Of a stretch of DNA of 64,000 nucleotides, positions 1-10,986 are shown piece after piece. Below the pieces are notes generated by a model that saw nothing but the letters and a program-made list of their open reading frames with translations, was not told where the DNA came from and made no database searches. The position numbers were made by a program, and so were the translations under genes. Origin of the DNA: Przewalskia tangutica (taxonomy: Eukaryota; Streptophyta; Magnoliopsida; Solanales; Solanaceae); the NCBI GenBank assembly GCA_029844215.1, contig CM056740.1:22053873-22117872 (forward strand), given 5' to 3'. Position 1 is the stretch's first letter, and the number at the start of each line of letters is the position of its first letter.

Positions 1-102
1 GCAGGACATTTATGATTGGTTTCCATTCTTCTCATTCTGAGATCGTGCCTTAGAGCTGTGTTGTAAGTTGGACCCCTCTGACGTATCTCGTTTTTACCAG
101 TT

Positions 103-1181
103 ATGCCTCCGCGCAAGGCAACCCGGGCCCAGATGGGCAAGGCGGTCGAGGGAGCTGCTAGTGGGATACAGAGGAGTACGAGGGCGCAGACCCGGTCAAT
201 ACCTGAGGTAGTGCTTCAAACGACGAGTTTTGCGACGCCACCGCCCCGCAGAAGCTAGAGTCGCAGCATGGTCTGCCGAGACAACAAGACTGAGCCTCCG
301 GCCCCACACCGGGGCAGGAGATGGGTACAAGGAGATGGCATTGCTAGCCGAGATTGTGGCGGCATGAGGATAGCCGACGCAGCGATCCGTGCACCCATGG
401 TTCACCCAAGATCGGATAGTTTGAGGCTACGGACTTTCGAGTCAGAGCCCGCCGTAGTTCTACGGTCGAGGCACGAGGATGATCCGCAGGAGTTCATCCG
501 AAGCGATTCTGGATCATGAGAGTGATCAAGGCTTCGAGACCGAGTCGGTGGTCTTAGGTTCGCATCGGCCGCGCGTGATCTGCGATCGGTTTGATTCGCG
601 AGCCGCCCCGGGAGAGTATGCACTTCCACCGTTTGGGACGAAGTTTTGAGGCATTCCTTGCACATTTCTTGCCTCACGGATGAGAGGGCTCGGGCCGGCA
701 ATTTTTGACGTTGAGGCGAAGCGCGCTGATTCGGGAGTACAATGTGAGTTCGACTCTTTGGCTCAGTATGTCCCCGTAGTAGCCGATATGGAGGACGAGT
801 ACACCGCTACGCACGATTAGATGACTACTTGGCAGAGGCTTGTTCGGGTGTAGCTCTTCAGCCGGGCATGGACATTGCCCGCATGCAGGCTTATGCACTT
901 GGGTGTGAGGAGCGGAGAGGTCGACAGAATGACCAAGATCAACAGAAGAGGGCCAGAACAACAGGGTCTTTTGGCGACTTTCGAGGCGGACCGCCTCAGC
1001 GGCAGACTAGTTATGCGCCTCCGCCAGTACAGAGTGGTCCTCCACAATCTTCAGGGCATCCAGAGTATTCAGGAGCAGGTCAGGGCTCCAAGGGTTCAGA
1101 TTTTCAGGGGAGCAGGGGTGCTAGCCATCTGAAGCCACCCCTACCTCGTTGTGACCGTTGTGGTAGACTCCTTTTTGGGGA
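103..1181 (+). pseudogene. gag of element O, first part (broken)
   Basis: The start is the ATG at 103; the protein begins MPPRKATRA, and the same start context recurs in element A at 3877. The frame closes at a TAG about 49 codons in, and the rest is spread over several frames. Conserved gag text is visible around 440-520 (HEDDPQEFIR) and 829-1170, where a Gln/Pro/Gly-rich linker leads to the first Cys pair of the nucleocapsid (RCDRCGR). The coding text stops exactly at the S1 insertion and resumes at 14358. Gag packages the element RNA into virus-like particles (family knowledge). Some frame breaks may be consensus errors. Confidence 0.8.
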
Positions 1182-1309
1182 TGTTGACACCCAATTTTGA
1201 CCCTCCCGTCCAGTCATTAGCTATAAAATTAGACTAATTTTGTAAAATAATTTTTATGATTTTTTATAATAAAATGCAGCGATAAAACATTAAATACAGA
1301 CATAAATAA

Positions 1310-3672
1310 TGTTATACCCCGTATTTCCAGAGTATGTACGTAAGGGAATACGTACGAAAGTCTTGCCTTAAAGATAAGTCTTGGACGTTTTATTTTGTAC
1401 ACAACTCACTAAAAGAATCGTTTTCCGACGAAACGTTTCCACAGCTTTCGTAGAGTAAATTCCGGCTATGCCATTTCTTATTTTTTGCGGATTTTTCCGA
1501 GAGACGAAACATTTTGGACCAACGGGAGGGCAACACTTGGCACCCTCCCATTGATGGACTTGAATCGTCCATGGACGAAATTGGAGAGCCAAGGCACGTT
1601 TTGTGCCTTGTGCACAAGTCGAGGTTGGTAGGATATTTGTGTTTAGTTAATCCTCACCCTACACTTGCCTTGCACTTGTCTTCATCTTGGCCATTGTCCA
1701 AGGCTTGACCTATAAATACCCCTTAGAGATGAAGAGTTCTTCATCCACAAATCTTCCAAGTCTTGAAAATCCTCTCCTCTCCTTTGTAGTCTTCTCGTCC
1801 AAAACACCTCCCTCCTCGAAGGCCCTTGGCCGAATACCCCTAGCCTAGCCAAAAATCTACCCCCTCCCTTGGTAGAAAAGTTACCTTCTTGTATCGTTAT
1901 AATGCCCAAAAACCCTAGCCCAAATACCTTAGTACTTAGTGGAAGTTGTGAAGAACTTCTGTGGTTCTTGAGCATACAACTTAGAGCAAAACCTTGCTCA
2001 GCGCGACTTTTCTAGGATATTATTGGGCTTACCGAGGTAACTAATCCTAACCCTCTTTGGAATTAGAAAATATATACTGTTGTAGTATAAGGATAAGTAT
2101 AAATCCTTAGAAGTATATCACAGAATAGAATTGAACTGTTATCACAGTAGGCGGTTTAAAAGAAGAATAATTGAATCAGATTACATAGGATCGCTTTCAC
2201 ATGAGACTTATATAGCTCACCGGTAGGGAAGTGCTGCCCGACTTTCCGTAAATTGTGAACCCTCTGCTTAGAATGACCTTGAGTAGTCTTTGATAGATAT
2301 CTGTGACTATTATAGGTGACTCTCTGGCGACATATTCAACTCGCGGTGGTTTTCACGAGAAGGTATGTGATTCTTCCTAAAGCATGATATTTTACAATAT
2401 ATATATAGTACGGTGACGCGTACGTGTTAATGAATAATAACTACGCAATGTCTTTGACTTAAGCCTGAATAACACTTACGGAATGCCTCACGCTTAAGCC
2501 CGAATAATAAAGATCCAAAGCATTTCAAAAGAATATGAATCATTTTAAAGAGAACTAATTGGTTTTTAAATGTAAGCTTAAGAGTTATACTAGCTTTATG
2601 GGAAGTTAAGTATAACCACTTAAGATTGATAAAAGAAACAAGTTTGCCTATGTGTTTATAATGGACTTATATTGTGAAAAGAATAATAAGATGGTTTGAT
2701 AAGTAGACATGATATGATGCTATGTGTGTTAGTATCTTGTAACGTTTGTATAGGTGAGTATCCTTGTTGTGCTTATGTTGTTTAAAGATAAGTTGTTATG
2801 TTAGTATACTATCACTCACCTCTTGAGATGATACCGGTTAAGGCGCCTCCGACGCGGGTAGACTCAGCGATGCAGGACCATGATTCGAGAATACCTCATG
2901 CGGGTCCGGGGCCTATGCGAGCTACGAGTTCCGTGTTAGTATGCGGGTTATGCCTCATGCGGTGCGTGGCCATGCGACAATGAGTCCAGCGATTTACGCC
3001 GAGGAGTAGCTACCTCGACGCGGTTATACCTCACGCGCCCACGTGAGTGGCCTATGCGGACTCGAGTTCAGGATTAGGCTTGCGAGAATGATGATGGGGC
3101 GAGTGGCCTGTTTCGATCATTCGCAGCCTAGACAAGACTCATTCTGATTACCTATTGTTGCTCTTGTTTGTGATGTGGCACTATGTGCGTTTCTCGTTGT
3201 TTCATACATATTTGTAAACCGGTTTTAAAATGATATGTTTTCATTTAAGTACTTTACGATTTCGCATACTTAGTACTCATTGTATCGACCTCCTTCGGGC
3301 TGCGTTCATGCCGCAGGGGCAAGCAGTGCTAGATCCGCATCCTTAGGATCTCTACGTTGGTGGGAGCTCCATCTCTTCCGAGGCTCTACTTTTGGTATGA
3401 TCTCCTATTGTAGATAGTTTGTGCAGTGGTATGGCGGCCTGTCCCGCCATAGTTGTATATTTCAGAGGTCTCAGAGTCATGTTGTGCAAAGGTCGGATGT
3501 AATCACTGAACTTTGATTATATATATACGCCGAAAGGCGATGTTTTCTCACATAAAGCGTGGTCTTATTTTATAAATCGTTTCATGTCTTGTTTTATATT
3601 TCCGCTGATTTCTCCGATGTATGACTACTGGGTGCCCCTGAAGGCACGATCCACGCCCCGAACGTCGTGACA
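1310..3672 (+). repeat. 5' LTR of element A
   Basis: It begins TGTTATACCCCG and ends CGTGACA, and is 2.36 kb. It aligns throughout with 8568-10981. A TATA box lies at 1711-1718. A GC-rich tract with repeated GCGG motifs lies around 2850-3130. Compared with the 3' LTR, many 1-3 base gaps fall in G/C runs and at CAG/CTG sites. There is no gene inside. Confidence 0.92.
1711..1718 (+). promoter_or_regulatory. LTR TATA box (element A, 5' LTR)
   Basis: TATAAATA followed by a C-run, about 400 bp into the LTR. The same motif sits at the same place in every complete LTR of this family in the window, so it is the probable U3 promoter. Confidence 0.6.
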
Positions 3673-3676
3673 AAAG

Positions 3677-3687
3677 TGGTATCGAGC
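3677..3687 (+). other. Primer-binding site of A (initiator-Met tRNA type)
   Basis: TGGTATCGAGC starts 4 nt after the LTR. The standard plant initiator-Met PBS is TGGTATCAGAGC, and copies B and E keep that form. Here the CAG reads as CG. It primes minus-strand DNA synthesis. Confidence 0.75.
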
Positions 3688-3876
3688 GATTAATCCTCTG
3701 AAAGTGTCTACGCACCGTATCTAGTAGAGTCTTGATTATCGGTGTGTTGTGCACCACACCAATAATCGTGAGGCTATAGGATATTTAGGATTGGTTTCCA
3801 TTCTTCTCATTCCGAGATCGTGCTTTAGAGTCGTGTTATAGGTTGGACCTCTAACGTATTCCTTTCCTATGTGATT

Positions 3877-5040
3877 ATGCCTCCACGTAAGGCAACCCGC
3901 CCGGGCAAGGCAAAGGCGGAGTCGCTAGCGAGACATCCAGTCACGAGGGCTCGTGCCCGCCTATACGAGACGGCGAGTTCTATGACGCCGCCCAACACAG
4001 ACCACGCACCCACACCTCCCGTCCCACACCGGGCGAGGAGTTAGAGTACAAGGAGATGGCCCGCTTTTGGCTAAAGTGTGGCCCGACACGGAGAGAGATG
4101 GATGCGGCAGTTCAGTTCAGCTCCACTCGGCCGCACCCGTGGTACACCCGAGGCGAATAGTTTGAGGCTACGAGATTTCTTGAGTCAGAGCCACCGAGTT
4201 TTATGGGTCGAGGCCGAGGATGATCCGCAGGAGTTCATCCGCCGCCTTCAGAGGATTTTGAGAGTGATCGGGCGTCGGAGACCGAGTCCGTGATCTTTGG
4301 TTCACATAGGCCGCGTGATACCGCATCGATTGGTTTGATTCACGGAGTTATCCCGGGAGAGCACGCCCCCGCCTACTGGGATGAGTTCTCGCAGGCTTTC
4401 TCACTCACTTCTTGCCTCCACAGATGGCGAGGGCGCGGCCGATAGATTTTTACTGCCGAGGCGAGAGGACGACCGCCGGGAGTACAATGTCGAGTTTGAT
4501 TCATTGGCTCGATATGTCCCAAAGATTGGTAGCAGATATGGAGGATAGGTACACCGCTATGTCACCGCCAGACGACTATATGGCCGAGTCATGTATGGGT
4601 TTCTCTCCACCGTATGGACATTACCCGCACGCAGCTCACGCCTGGATGCGGCGAGCGCAGAGGTCGACGAGTGACAGACAAAGCAGCAGAAGGCCGGGAC
4701 GAGGGTCTTCTCGTGGTTATCGTGGTGGGCGGCCTCGGCTAGCCTAGATTCGCACCACGCCGGCTCGAGCACTCCTGCACCGCCCTCAAGACACCAGAGT
4801 TTTCGAGGGCGCACTGTGGCCCTGTGGCTTCGGACGCCCGAGTAGCAGAGGTATCGCCGATCGGGACCACCCCACGTGTGGCCGATGCGTAGATCCCATT
4901 ACGGGAAGTGGTACTACTTATGGATCTTGTTACGCCAGGCCGCAGGTCACTTTGCGGATCGTCCGACCGGGGCGCTGTGGTAGGCCCACCTTCGTGTTCA
5001 GGCCGCTTCATCATCTCCTACAGCTACTCGCCCCGAGGCG
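3877..5040 (+). pseudogene. gag of element A (broken)
   Basis: It starts at the ATG at 3877 (MPPRKATRP), in the same context as O's gag. A conserved stretch with DDPQEFIRR lies near 4210-4250, a basic Arg/Ser/Gly-rich segment near 4640-4740, and a degraded CCHC-like knuckle near 4870-4970. Frames change several times and no intact ORF spans it. The boundary with protease is approximate. It encodes the capsid/nucleocapsid protein by family homology. Confidence 0.75.
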
Positions 5041-5460
5041 TGGTGCTCATGGGTCGCCAGGTCGCGGCAGGTCGTGGCTCGAGTCCCGATTCTAGCGGTC
5101 CTCGAACCGCGTTTATGCTTTGTCCACCGACAGATCGTGAGGCCTCACCCGATGTCGCCACAGTACCTTATCGGTTCGGGTTTGATGTTTATGCCTTGAT
5201 AGATCCGGGTTCTACTGCCCCATATATCTCCCTTGTTGCTAGTAGGATAGGGATAGAGCACGAGTCCATAGACCACTTTCGAGGTAGCTACGCCATGGGT
5301 GATTCGGTGGTAGCTCGGCGGGTATATAGGGCTTGTCTGTGACCATTCTGATCGTCGGACCCTAGCCGACTTGATAGAGTTGGAGATGATTGACTTCGAC
5401 GTGATTATGGGGATGGATTGGCTAGCTTTGCTATGCCAATGTAGATCGCAGAGAGAGTAG
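5041..5460 (+). pseudogene. pol protease domain of element A
   Basis: An aspartic protease active site reads ALIDPGST, with the catalytic Asp at 5202-5204; plant gypsy proteases commonly carry DPGST. It is preceded by the typical EASPDVAT segment and followed downstream, past a frame change at about 5340, by IELEMIDFDVIMGMDWL, the conserved C-terminal part. It cleaves Gag-Pol. It is interrupted by at least one stop/frameshift, so it is non-functional as read. Confidence 0.8.
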
Positions 5461-5683
5461 TGCGGTTCCAGGTTTCTGAGGAGCCAGGTTGTTGAGTGGG
5501 AGGAGCACGGTATCGCCGGTGGTAGGTTTATTTCCTACCTCAAGGCTAGGAAGATGGTGCGAAGGGTATATCTACCATCTAGTTCGAGTGTTTGATCACG
5601 AGGCTGCGGTACCAGATTTTCGATTCCGTAGTCGTGAAGTTCCCGCACGTGTTCCCGGATGACCTCGGGTATCCCTCTTGAGA
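5461..5683 (+). pseudogene. pol linker between protease and RT (element A)
   Basis: Degraded coding sequence joining protease to RT. Short recognisable pieces include a DVFPDDLG-like stretch around 5650-5670. No domain of its own is visible and frames are broken. Confidence 0.5.
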
Positions 5684-6190
5684 GGAGATTGAGTTTTGTA
5701 TTGACATATTGCGGATACTCGCCTATTTCCATTCCGCCATACGTAATGGCACCGCCGAGTTGAGAGAGAAGGATCGGCTTAGGGATTTGCTAGAGAAGGG
5801 CTTCATTAGGCCCGTGTTTCTCCCCGAAGCGCCAGATTGTTCGTGAAGAAGAAGGGCGGGGCGCTGCGCATGTGTGTTGATTACTGACCGGTGAACAAGG
5901 TGACCATTAAGAAGATACCCTCCCGGGATTGATGATTTGTTCGACCGATTGCGAGTGCGAGATGTTTCTCCAAGATTGATCTGCGATCGGGCTATCATCA
6001 GTGCGAGTCGAGAGGTGGATGTCCTGGATCGCATTCGGACCCAGACGCATTATGAGTTCAGTCATGTCTTTTGGTTGACCAATGCTCGTGGTATTCATGG
6101 ATTTGATGAACCGAGTGTTCAAACCATTTTTGGACACGCTTGTGATAGTGTTCATTGATGATATCTTGGTTTATTCTCGCCAGAGCGGAG
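5684..6190 (+). pseudogene. pol reverse transcriptase domain of element A
   Basis: RT text is spread over several frames: EIEFCIDI near 5690, a PPYRMAP-like motif near 5735-5755, LLEKGFIRP near 5790-5815, FVKKKGG near 5840-5860, and MCVDY near 5870. The catalytic FIDDILVYSR, the YxDD-type box of gypsy elements, lies at 6151-6180. The invariant Asp pair is present. It copies element RNA into DNA. Multiple frameshifts and an in-frame stop after MCVDY break it. Confidence 0.85.
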
Positions 6191-6534
6191 CACGCGAGCA
6201 TTTGAGGCCGATAGCTCTCTCAGACTGAAGATTGCACGCCAAGTTTTCCAAATGTGAGTTTTGGTTGACTTGATGGCGTTTCTTGGGCATATTGTCGGGT
6301 GATGGAATTCGAGTTGATACGCCAAGATCGAAGCGCGAGACTTGGCCGAGACCTACTACTCCGGCAGAGGTTCGCGATTTTACGGGCCTTGCAGTTATTA
6401 TCGGCGGTTCGTGGAGAAGTTTGCTTCTATCTACGCACCATTGACTAGGTGACTCGAAGGCGGCCAAGTTTGATGGTGATGCTTGTGGCGGGGTTTCGAT
6501 TCTTTGAAAGAGAGACCGACGACCGCCCGTTCTT

Positions 6535-6895
6535 ACTCTTCCGGAGGTCGGATGGTTATGTCGTGTATTGTGATCGTCGTGCATCGGGTTGGGATGTGTA
6601 TTGATGCAGCATGGCGGGGTTATAGCACATGCATCCCGACAAATGAAGAAACACGAGAGGAACTACCCACCCATGATTTGAGTCGTAGTGATTCACGCTT
6701 TGAAGATCTGAGGCACTATTTGTATGGGGTTCACGTGGATATTTATACGCACCACAAGAGCCTCCAGATATCTTCAGGAGGAGTCGAACTTACGGCTGAG
6801 ACGGTGGTTAGAGTTGCTTAAGGATTACGATGTTGATATCCTATACCACCCGGGAAGGCCAATGTGGCGATGCTCTTAGTCGTAGGTCGATGGTT
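6535..6895 (+). pseudogene. pol RNase H domain of element A
   Basis: Motifs in order: a DGYVVYCD-like start (catalytic Asp region) near 6550, HYLYGVHVDIYT near 6715-6750, then RRWLELLKDYDVDILYHPGK near 6800-6860 and a final ALSRR near 6880-6890. It removes RNA from RNA/DNA hybrids during reverse transcription. Frames shift between blocks. The stretch 6191-6534 is the RT thumb/connection, too degraded to mark up. Confidence 0.8.
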
Positions 6896-7059
6896 AGCCT
6901 ATCAGATGTGCAGATAGAGAGGATTGACATGGTTCGTGATTTGCATCGCCAGCGAGCCTTGGTGTCCGCTTGATTGATTCGATAGCGGTGGGGTTAGAGT
7001 TCGTGAGGTTGCCGAGTCTTCCATCGTCGAGGAGGTGAAGAGGCAACAGCTCGAGGATC

Positions 7060-8260
7060 GGCTTTGATTCGATATCGTGATACAACTCTTCGTGAGGGCA
7101 AGGTCCTTGAGGTAGAACCCGGGGTGCTAAGGTTTGAGGGCGCATCGTGTTCCGGATGTTTCGTGACTTCGCAAGAGTTCTTGGGAAGCACACGCAAGCG
7201 TTACTATCCATCCGGTCGACCAAGATGTACCACGACCTTAGATCGTGTATTGGTGGGATGGCTTGAAGAGGACGTTGCGAGTTCGTAGCTCGGTGCCCGT
7301 GTTGTCGCAGTGAAGGTAGAGCACCGAGGCCTGGTGGTTTGTTACGCATTTATCGAGATCCCGACCGGAAGTGGGAAGTAATCAACATGGACTTCATCAC
7401 GGATTACCTCGCACTCGGAGAGACATGATTCTATATGGGTTATCGTCGACAGGTGACGAAATCAGCCCACTTTCTTCCCGTCGGGGCGACTTTTTCTACC
7501 GAGGATTATGCGGACTTTACATCCGAGAGATCGTCGATCGCATGGAGTCCCTACTGATCATATCGCATGCAGGAGCCCAGTTTACGGCTAACTTCTGGAG
7601 GTCCTTCCAGAGGGGTTTAGGGACGCAGGTGAGCCTGAGTACTGCATTTCATCCACAGACAGACGGACAGGCAGAGCGCACTATCCAGACTCTTGAGGAT
7701 ATGCTGCGAGCCTGTGTTATTGACTTTAGTGGTAGTTGGGAGGATCATTTGCCTCTAGTTGAGTTCGCATATAATAATAGCTACCACTCCAGTATTCAGA
7801 TGGCGCCTTATGAGGCCTTGTATGGGAGGAAGTGCAGATCGCCTATAGGTTGGTTCGATGGGCGGACAGCTAGTGGGACCAGATTTGGTACAGCAGGCAG
7901 TGGATAAGGTGAAACTTATCCGAGAGCGGCTATTGACAGCTCAGAGTCGACAGAAGTCGTATGCAGATCATCGTCGTCGACATCTTGAGTTCGAGGTTCA
8001 TGATTGGGTTTTCCTAAAGGTGTCACCCATGAAGGGTGTGATGAGATTCGGGAAGAAGGGGAAGCTCAGCCCAAGGTACATTGGGCCGTTTGATTGTCGC
8101 AGGTAGGCAAGGTTGCTACGAGTTGGATCTGCCGTCCGATCTGGAGGATGTGTATCCGGTGTTTCACGTATCTTTGCTGAGGAGATGTATCGGGGATCCA
8201 TCTAGGGTGCACCCGATTGACGATGTCCAGGTGACCGAGGGGGTATCGTATGAGAGATTC
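7060..8260 (+). pseudogene. pol integrase of element A
   Basis: The N-terminal zinc region is badly eroded (7060-7320). The core has INMDFIT near 7384-7400 (first catalytic Asp at 7390-7392), ISHAGAQFT near 7558-7580, where family members have Asp and this copy has His, and HPQTDGQAERTIQ at 7650-7690 with the catalytic Glu. The longest open piece is 7371-7907. The C-terminal GPY/F module KLSPRYIGPF lies near 8063-8092, then VFHVSLLRR near 8158-8185. It inserts the DNA copy. It is broken by frameshifts. Confidence 0.88.
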
Positions 8261-8430
8261 CCATAGCGATAGTCGATCGTCAGGTTAGGCGTCTGCGGAC
8301 GAAGGACGTGGCTTCCGTCAAAGTCTTGTGGCGGAACGAGCTCAGGGAGGACATGACATGGGAAGCCGAGGAGGACATGAGGTGGAAGTATCCTCACCTA
8401 TTCCCCACACCTCCAGGTAAATTCACTTTC
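8261..8430 (+). pseudogene. Chromodomain-like C-terminus of element A integrase
   Basis: VRRLRTKDVASVKVLWRNEL followed by MTWEAEEDMRWKYPHLF (8285-8402). The VKVLW...TWE.EEDM pattern is the standard chromodomain-type tail of plant chromoviruses. In that family it is thought to steer integration to heterochromatin. The frame is open to about 8505. The rest of the region to the PPT is non-coding. Confidence 0.75.
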
Positions 8431-8532
8431 CTACTTGTAAATTTTCGTTATCGTTTCTGCCTATGTGTTGCTCTGTGGCCGTGTGTGGCATTTACAACTG
8501 TTTAAGCTTCTTCGATAACTGTCTTGGGAAGG

Positions 8533-8567
8533 AACATTCGGGACGAATGTTTCTAAGGAGGGGAGAA
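8533..8567 (+). promoter_or_regulatory. Hairpin plus polypurine tract of A
   Basis: AACATTCG-GGA-CGAATGTT (8533-8551) is a perfect 8-bp inverted repeat with a 3-nt loop. The PPT AAGGAGGGGAGAA (8555-8567) follows and ends exactly at the 3' LTR. The PPT primes plus-strand synthesis. The hairpin is conserved in all six elements here. Confidence 0.85.
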
Positions 8568-10981
8568 TGTTATACCCCGTATTTCCAGAGTATGTACGTA
8601 AGGGAATACGTACGAAAGTCTTGCCTTAAAGATAAGCCTTGGACGTTTTATTTTGTACACAACTCACTAAAAGAATCGTTTTCCGACGAAACGCGTTTCC
8701 TGACTTTCGTAGAGTAAATTCCGGCTATGCCATTTCTTATTTTTGCGGATTTTTCCGAGAGACGAAACATTTTGGACCAACGGGAGGGCAACACTTGGCA
8801 CCCTCCCATTGATGGACTTGAATCGTCCATGGACGAAATTGGAGAGCCAAGGCACGTTTTTTGTGCCTTGTGCACAAGTCAAGGGTTGGTAGGATATTTG
8901 TGTTTAGTTAATCCTCACCCTACACTTGCCTTGCACTTGTCTTCATCTTGGCCATTGGTTGGCCAAGGCTTGACCTATAAATACCCCCCTTAGAGATGAA
9001 GAGTTCTTCATCCACAAATCTTCCAAGTCTTGAAAAATCCTCTCCTCTCCCTTTGTAGTCTTCTCGTCCAAAAACACCTCCCCCTCCCCTTGTGAAGGCC
9101 CTTGGCCGAATACCCCCCCCCTAGCCTAGCCAAAAATCTACCCCCCTCCCTTGGTAGAAAAGTTACCTTCTTGTATCGTTATAATGCCCAAAAAACCCTA
9201 GCCCAAATACCTTAGTACTTAGTGGAAGTTGTGAAGAACTTCTATGGTTCTTGGAGCATACAACTTAGGAGCAAAACCTTGCTCAGTGCGACTTTTCTAC
9301 GATATTATTGGTATTACCGAGGTAACTAATACTAACACTCTTTTGAATTAGAAAATATATACTGTTGTAGTATAAGGATAAGTATAAATACTTAGAAGTA
9401 TATCACAGAATAGAATTGAACTGTTATCACAGTAGAAGGGTTTAAAAGAAGAATAATTGAACTGTACTTACATAGGACTGTTTCACAGTAGACTTATATA
9501 GCTCACCGGGTAGGGAAGTGCTGCCCGACTTTCCGTAGAATTGTGAACCCTCTGTTTAGAATGACCTTCAGAGTAGTCTTTGATAGATATCTGTGACTAT
9601 TATAGGTTGACTCTGCTGCGACATATTCAACTTGGCGGTGGTTTTCACAGAAGGTATGTGATTCTTCCTAAAGCATGATATTTTACAATATATATATAGT
9701 ACGGTAGACGCATACGTGTTAACCGAATAATAACTACGGCAATGTCTTTGACTTAAGCTGAATAACACTTACGGCAATGCCTCACGCTTAAGCCCAATAA
9801 TAAAGATCGAAAGCATTTCAAAAGAATCTTGAATCATTTTAAAGAGAACTAATTGGTTTTAAATGAAGCTTAAGAGTTATACTAGCTTTATGGGAAGTTA
9901 AGTATAACCACTTAAGATTGATAAAAGAAACAAGTTTGCCTATGTGTTTATAATGGACTTATATTGTGAAAAGAATAATAAGATGGTTTGATAAGTAGAC
10001 ATGATATGATGCTATGTGTGTTACTATCTTGTAACGTTTGTATAGGTGAGTATCCTTGTTGTGCTTATGTTGTTTAAAGATAAGTTGTTATGTTAGTATA
10101 CTATCACTCACCTCTTGAGATGATACAGGGGTTAAGCCGCCTCCGACGCGGTAGACTCGGCGATGCAGGACCATGATTCGAGAATACCTCATGCGGGTCC
10201 GGGGGCCTATGCGAGCTACGAGTTCCGAGTTAGTATGCGGGTTATGCCTCATGCGATGCGTGGCCATGCGACAATGAGTCGGGCGATTTACGCCGAGGAG
10301 TAGCTACCTCGATGCGGTTATACCTGCGGGCCCACGTGAGTGGCCTATGCGGACTCGAGTCCAGGATTAGGCTTGCGAATGATGATGGGGCGAGTGGCCC
10401 TGCTTTCGATCATTCGCAGCCTAGACAAGACTCATTCTGATTACCTATTGTTGCTCTTGTTTGTGATGTGGCACTATGTGCGGTTTCGGTTGTTTCATAC
10501 ATATTTGTAAACTGGTTTTAAAAATGATATGTTTTCATTTAAGTACTTTACGCTTCGCATACTTAGTACATTGCATCGACTCTCTTCGGGGCTGCGTCAT
10601 GCCGCAGTAAGGGCAAGCAGGTGCTAGATCCGCATCCTTAGGATCTCTACGTTGGTGTCGGGAGCTCCATCTCTTCCGGAGGCTCTACTTTTGGTATGAT
10701 CTCCCTATTGTAGATAGTTTGTATGCGATCGAGGTATGGCGGGCCTGTCCCGCCATAGTTGTATATTTCAGAGGTCTGTAGTCATGTTATGCGATGTCGG
10801 ATGTAATCATGAACTTTGATTATATATATATGCCGAAAGGCGATGTTTTCTCACATAAACTGTGTCTTATTTTATAAACTGTTTCATGTCTTGTTTTATA
10901 TTTCCGCTGATTTCTCTGATGTATGACTACTTGGGTGCCCCGGTAAGGCACCAGTCACGGGCCCCGGAACGGGTCGTGACA
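8568..10981 (+). repeat. 3' LTR of element A
   Basis: It starts TGTTATACCCCG and ends CGTGACA, 2.41 kb, pair of 1310-3672. The TATA box is TATAAATA at 8976-8983. G/C runs are longer here than in the 5' LTR, which accounts for most of the length difference. No gene inside. Confidence 0.92.
8976..8983 (+). promoter_or_regulatory. LTR TATA box (element A, 3' LTR)
   Basis: TATAAATA followed by a C-run, about 410 bp into the LTR, matching the 5' LTR. Confidence 0.6.
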
Positions 10982-10986
10982 AATAA

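Larger units (their letters stand above)
1310..10981 (+). mobile_element. Element A: Ty3/gypsy chromovirus with gag and pol (9.7 kb)
   Basis: The LTRs are 1310-3672 and 8568-10981. Both start TGTTATACCCCGTA and end in TGACA, with TSD AATAA at 1305-1309 and 10982-10986. The PBS matches initiator-Met tRNA, and a polypurine tract abuts the 3' LTR. The pol order is protease, RT, RNase H, integrase, which defines Ty3/gypsy. A chromodomain-like C-terminus places it among the chromoviruses, probably Tekay/Galadriel-like. Every frame is broken. It is the only element in the window with pol, and it sits inside S1, which sits inside O. Confidence 0.92.

Noticed and set aside
6894..7349. 151-codon minus-strand frame opposite pol of element A
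   Set aside because: It is antisense to RNase H/integrase sequence with no recognisable motif; a shadow of GC-rich coding text.
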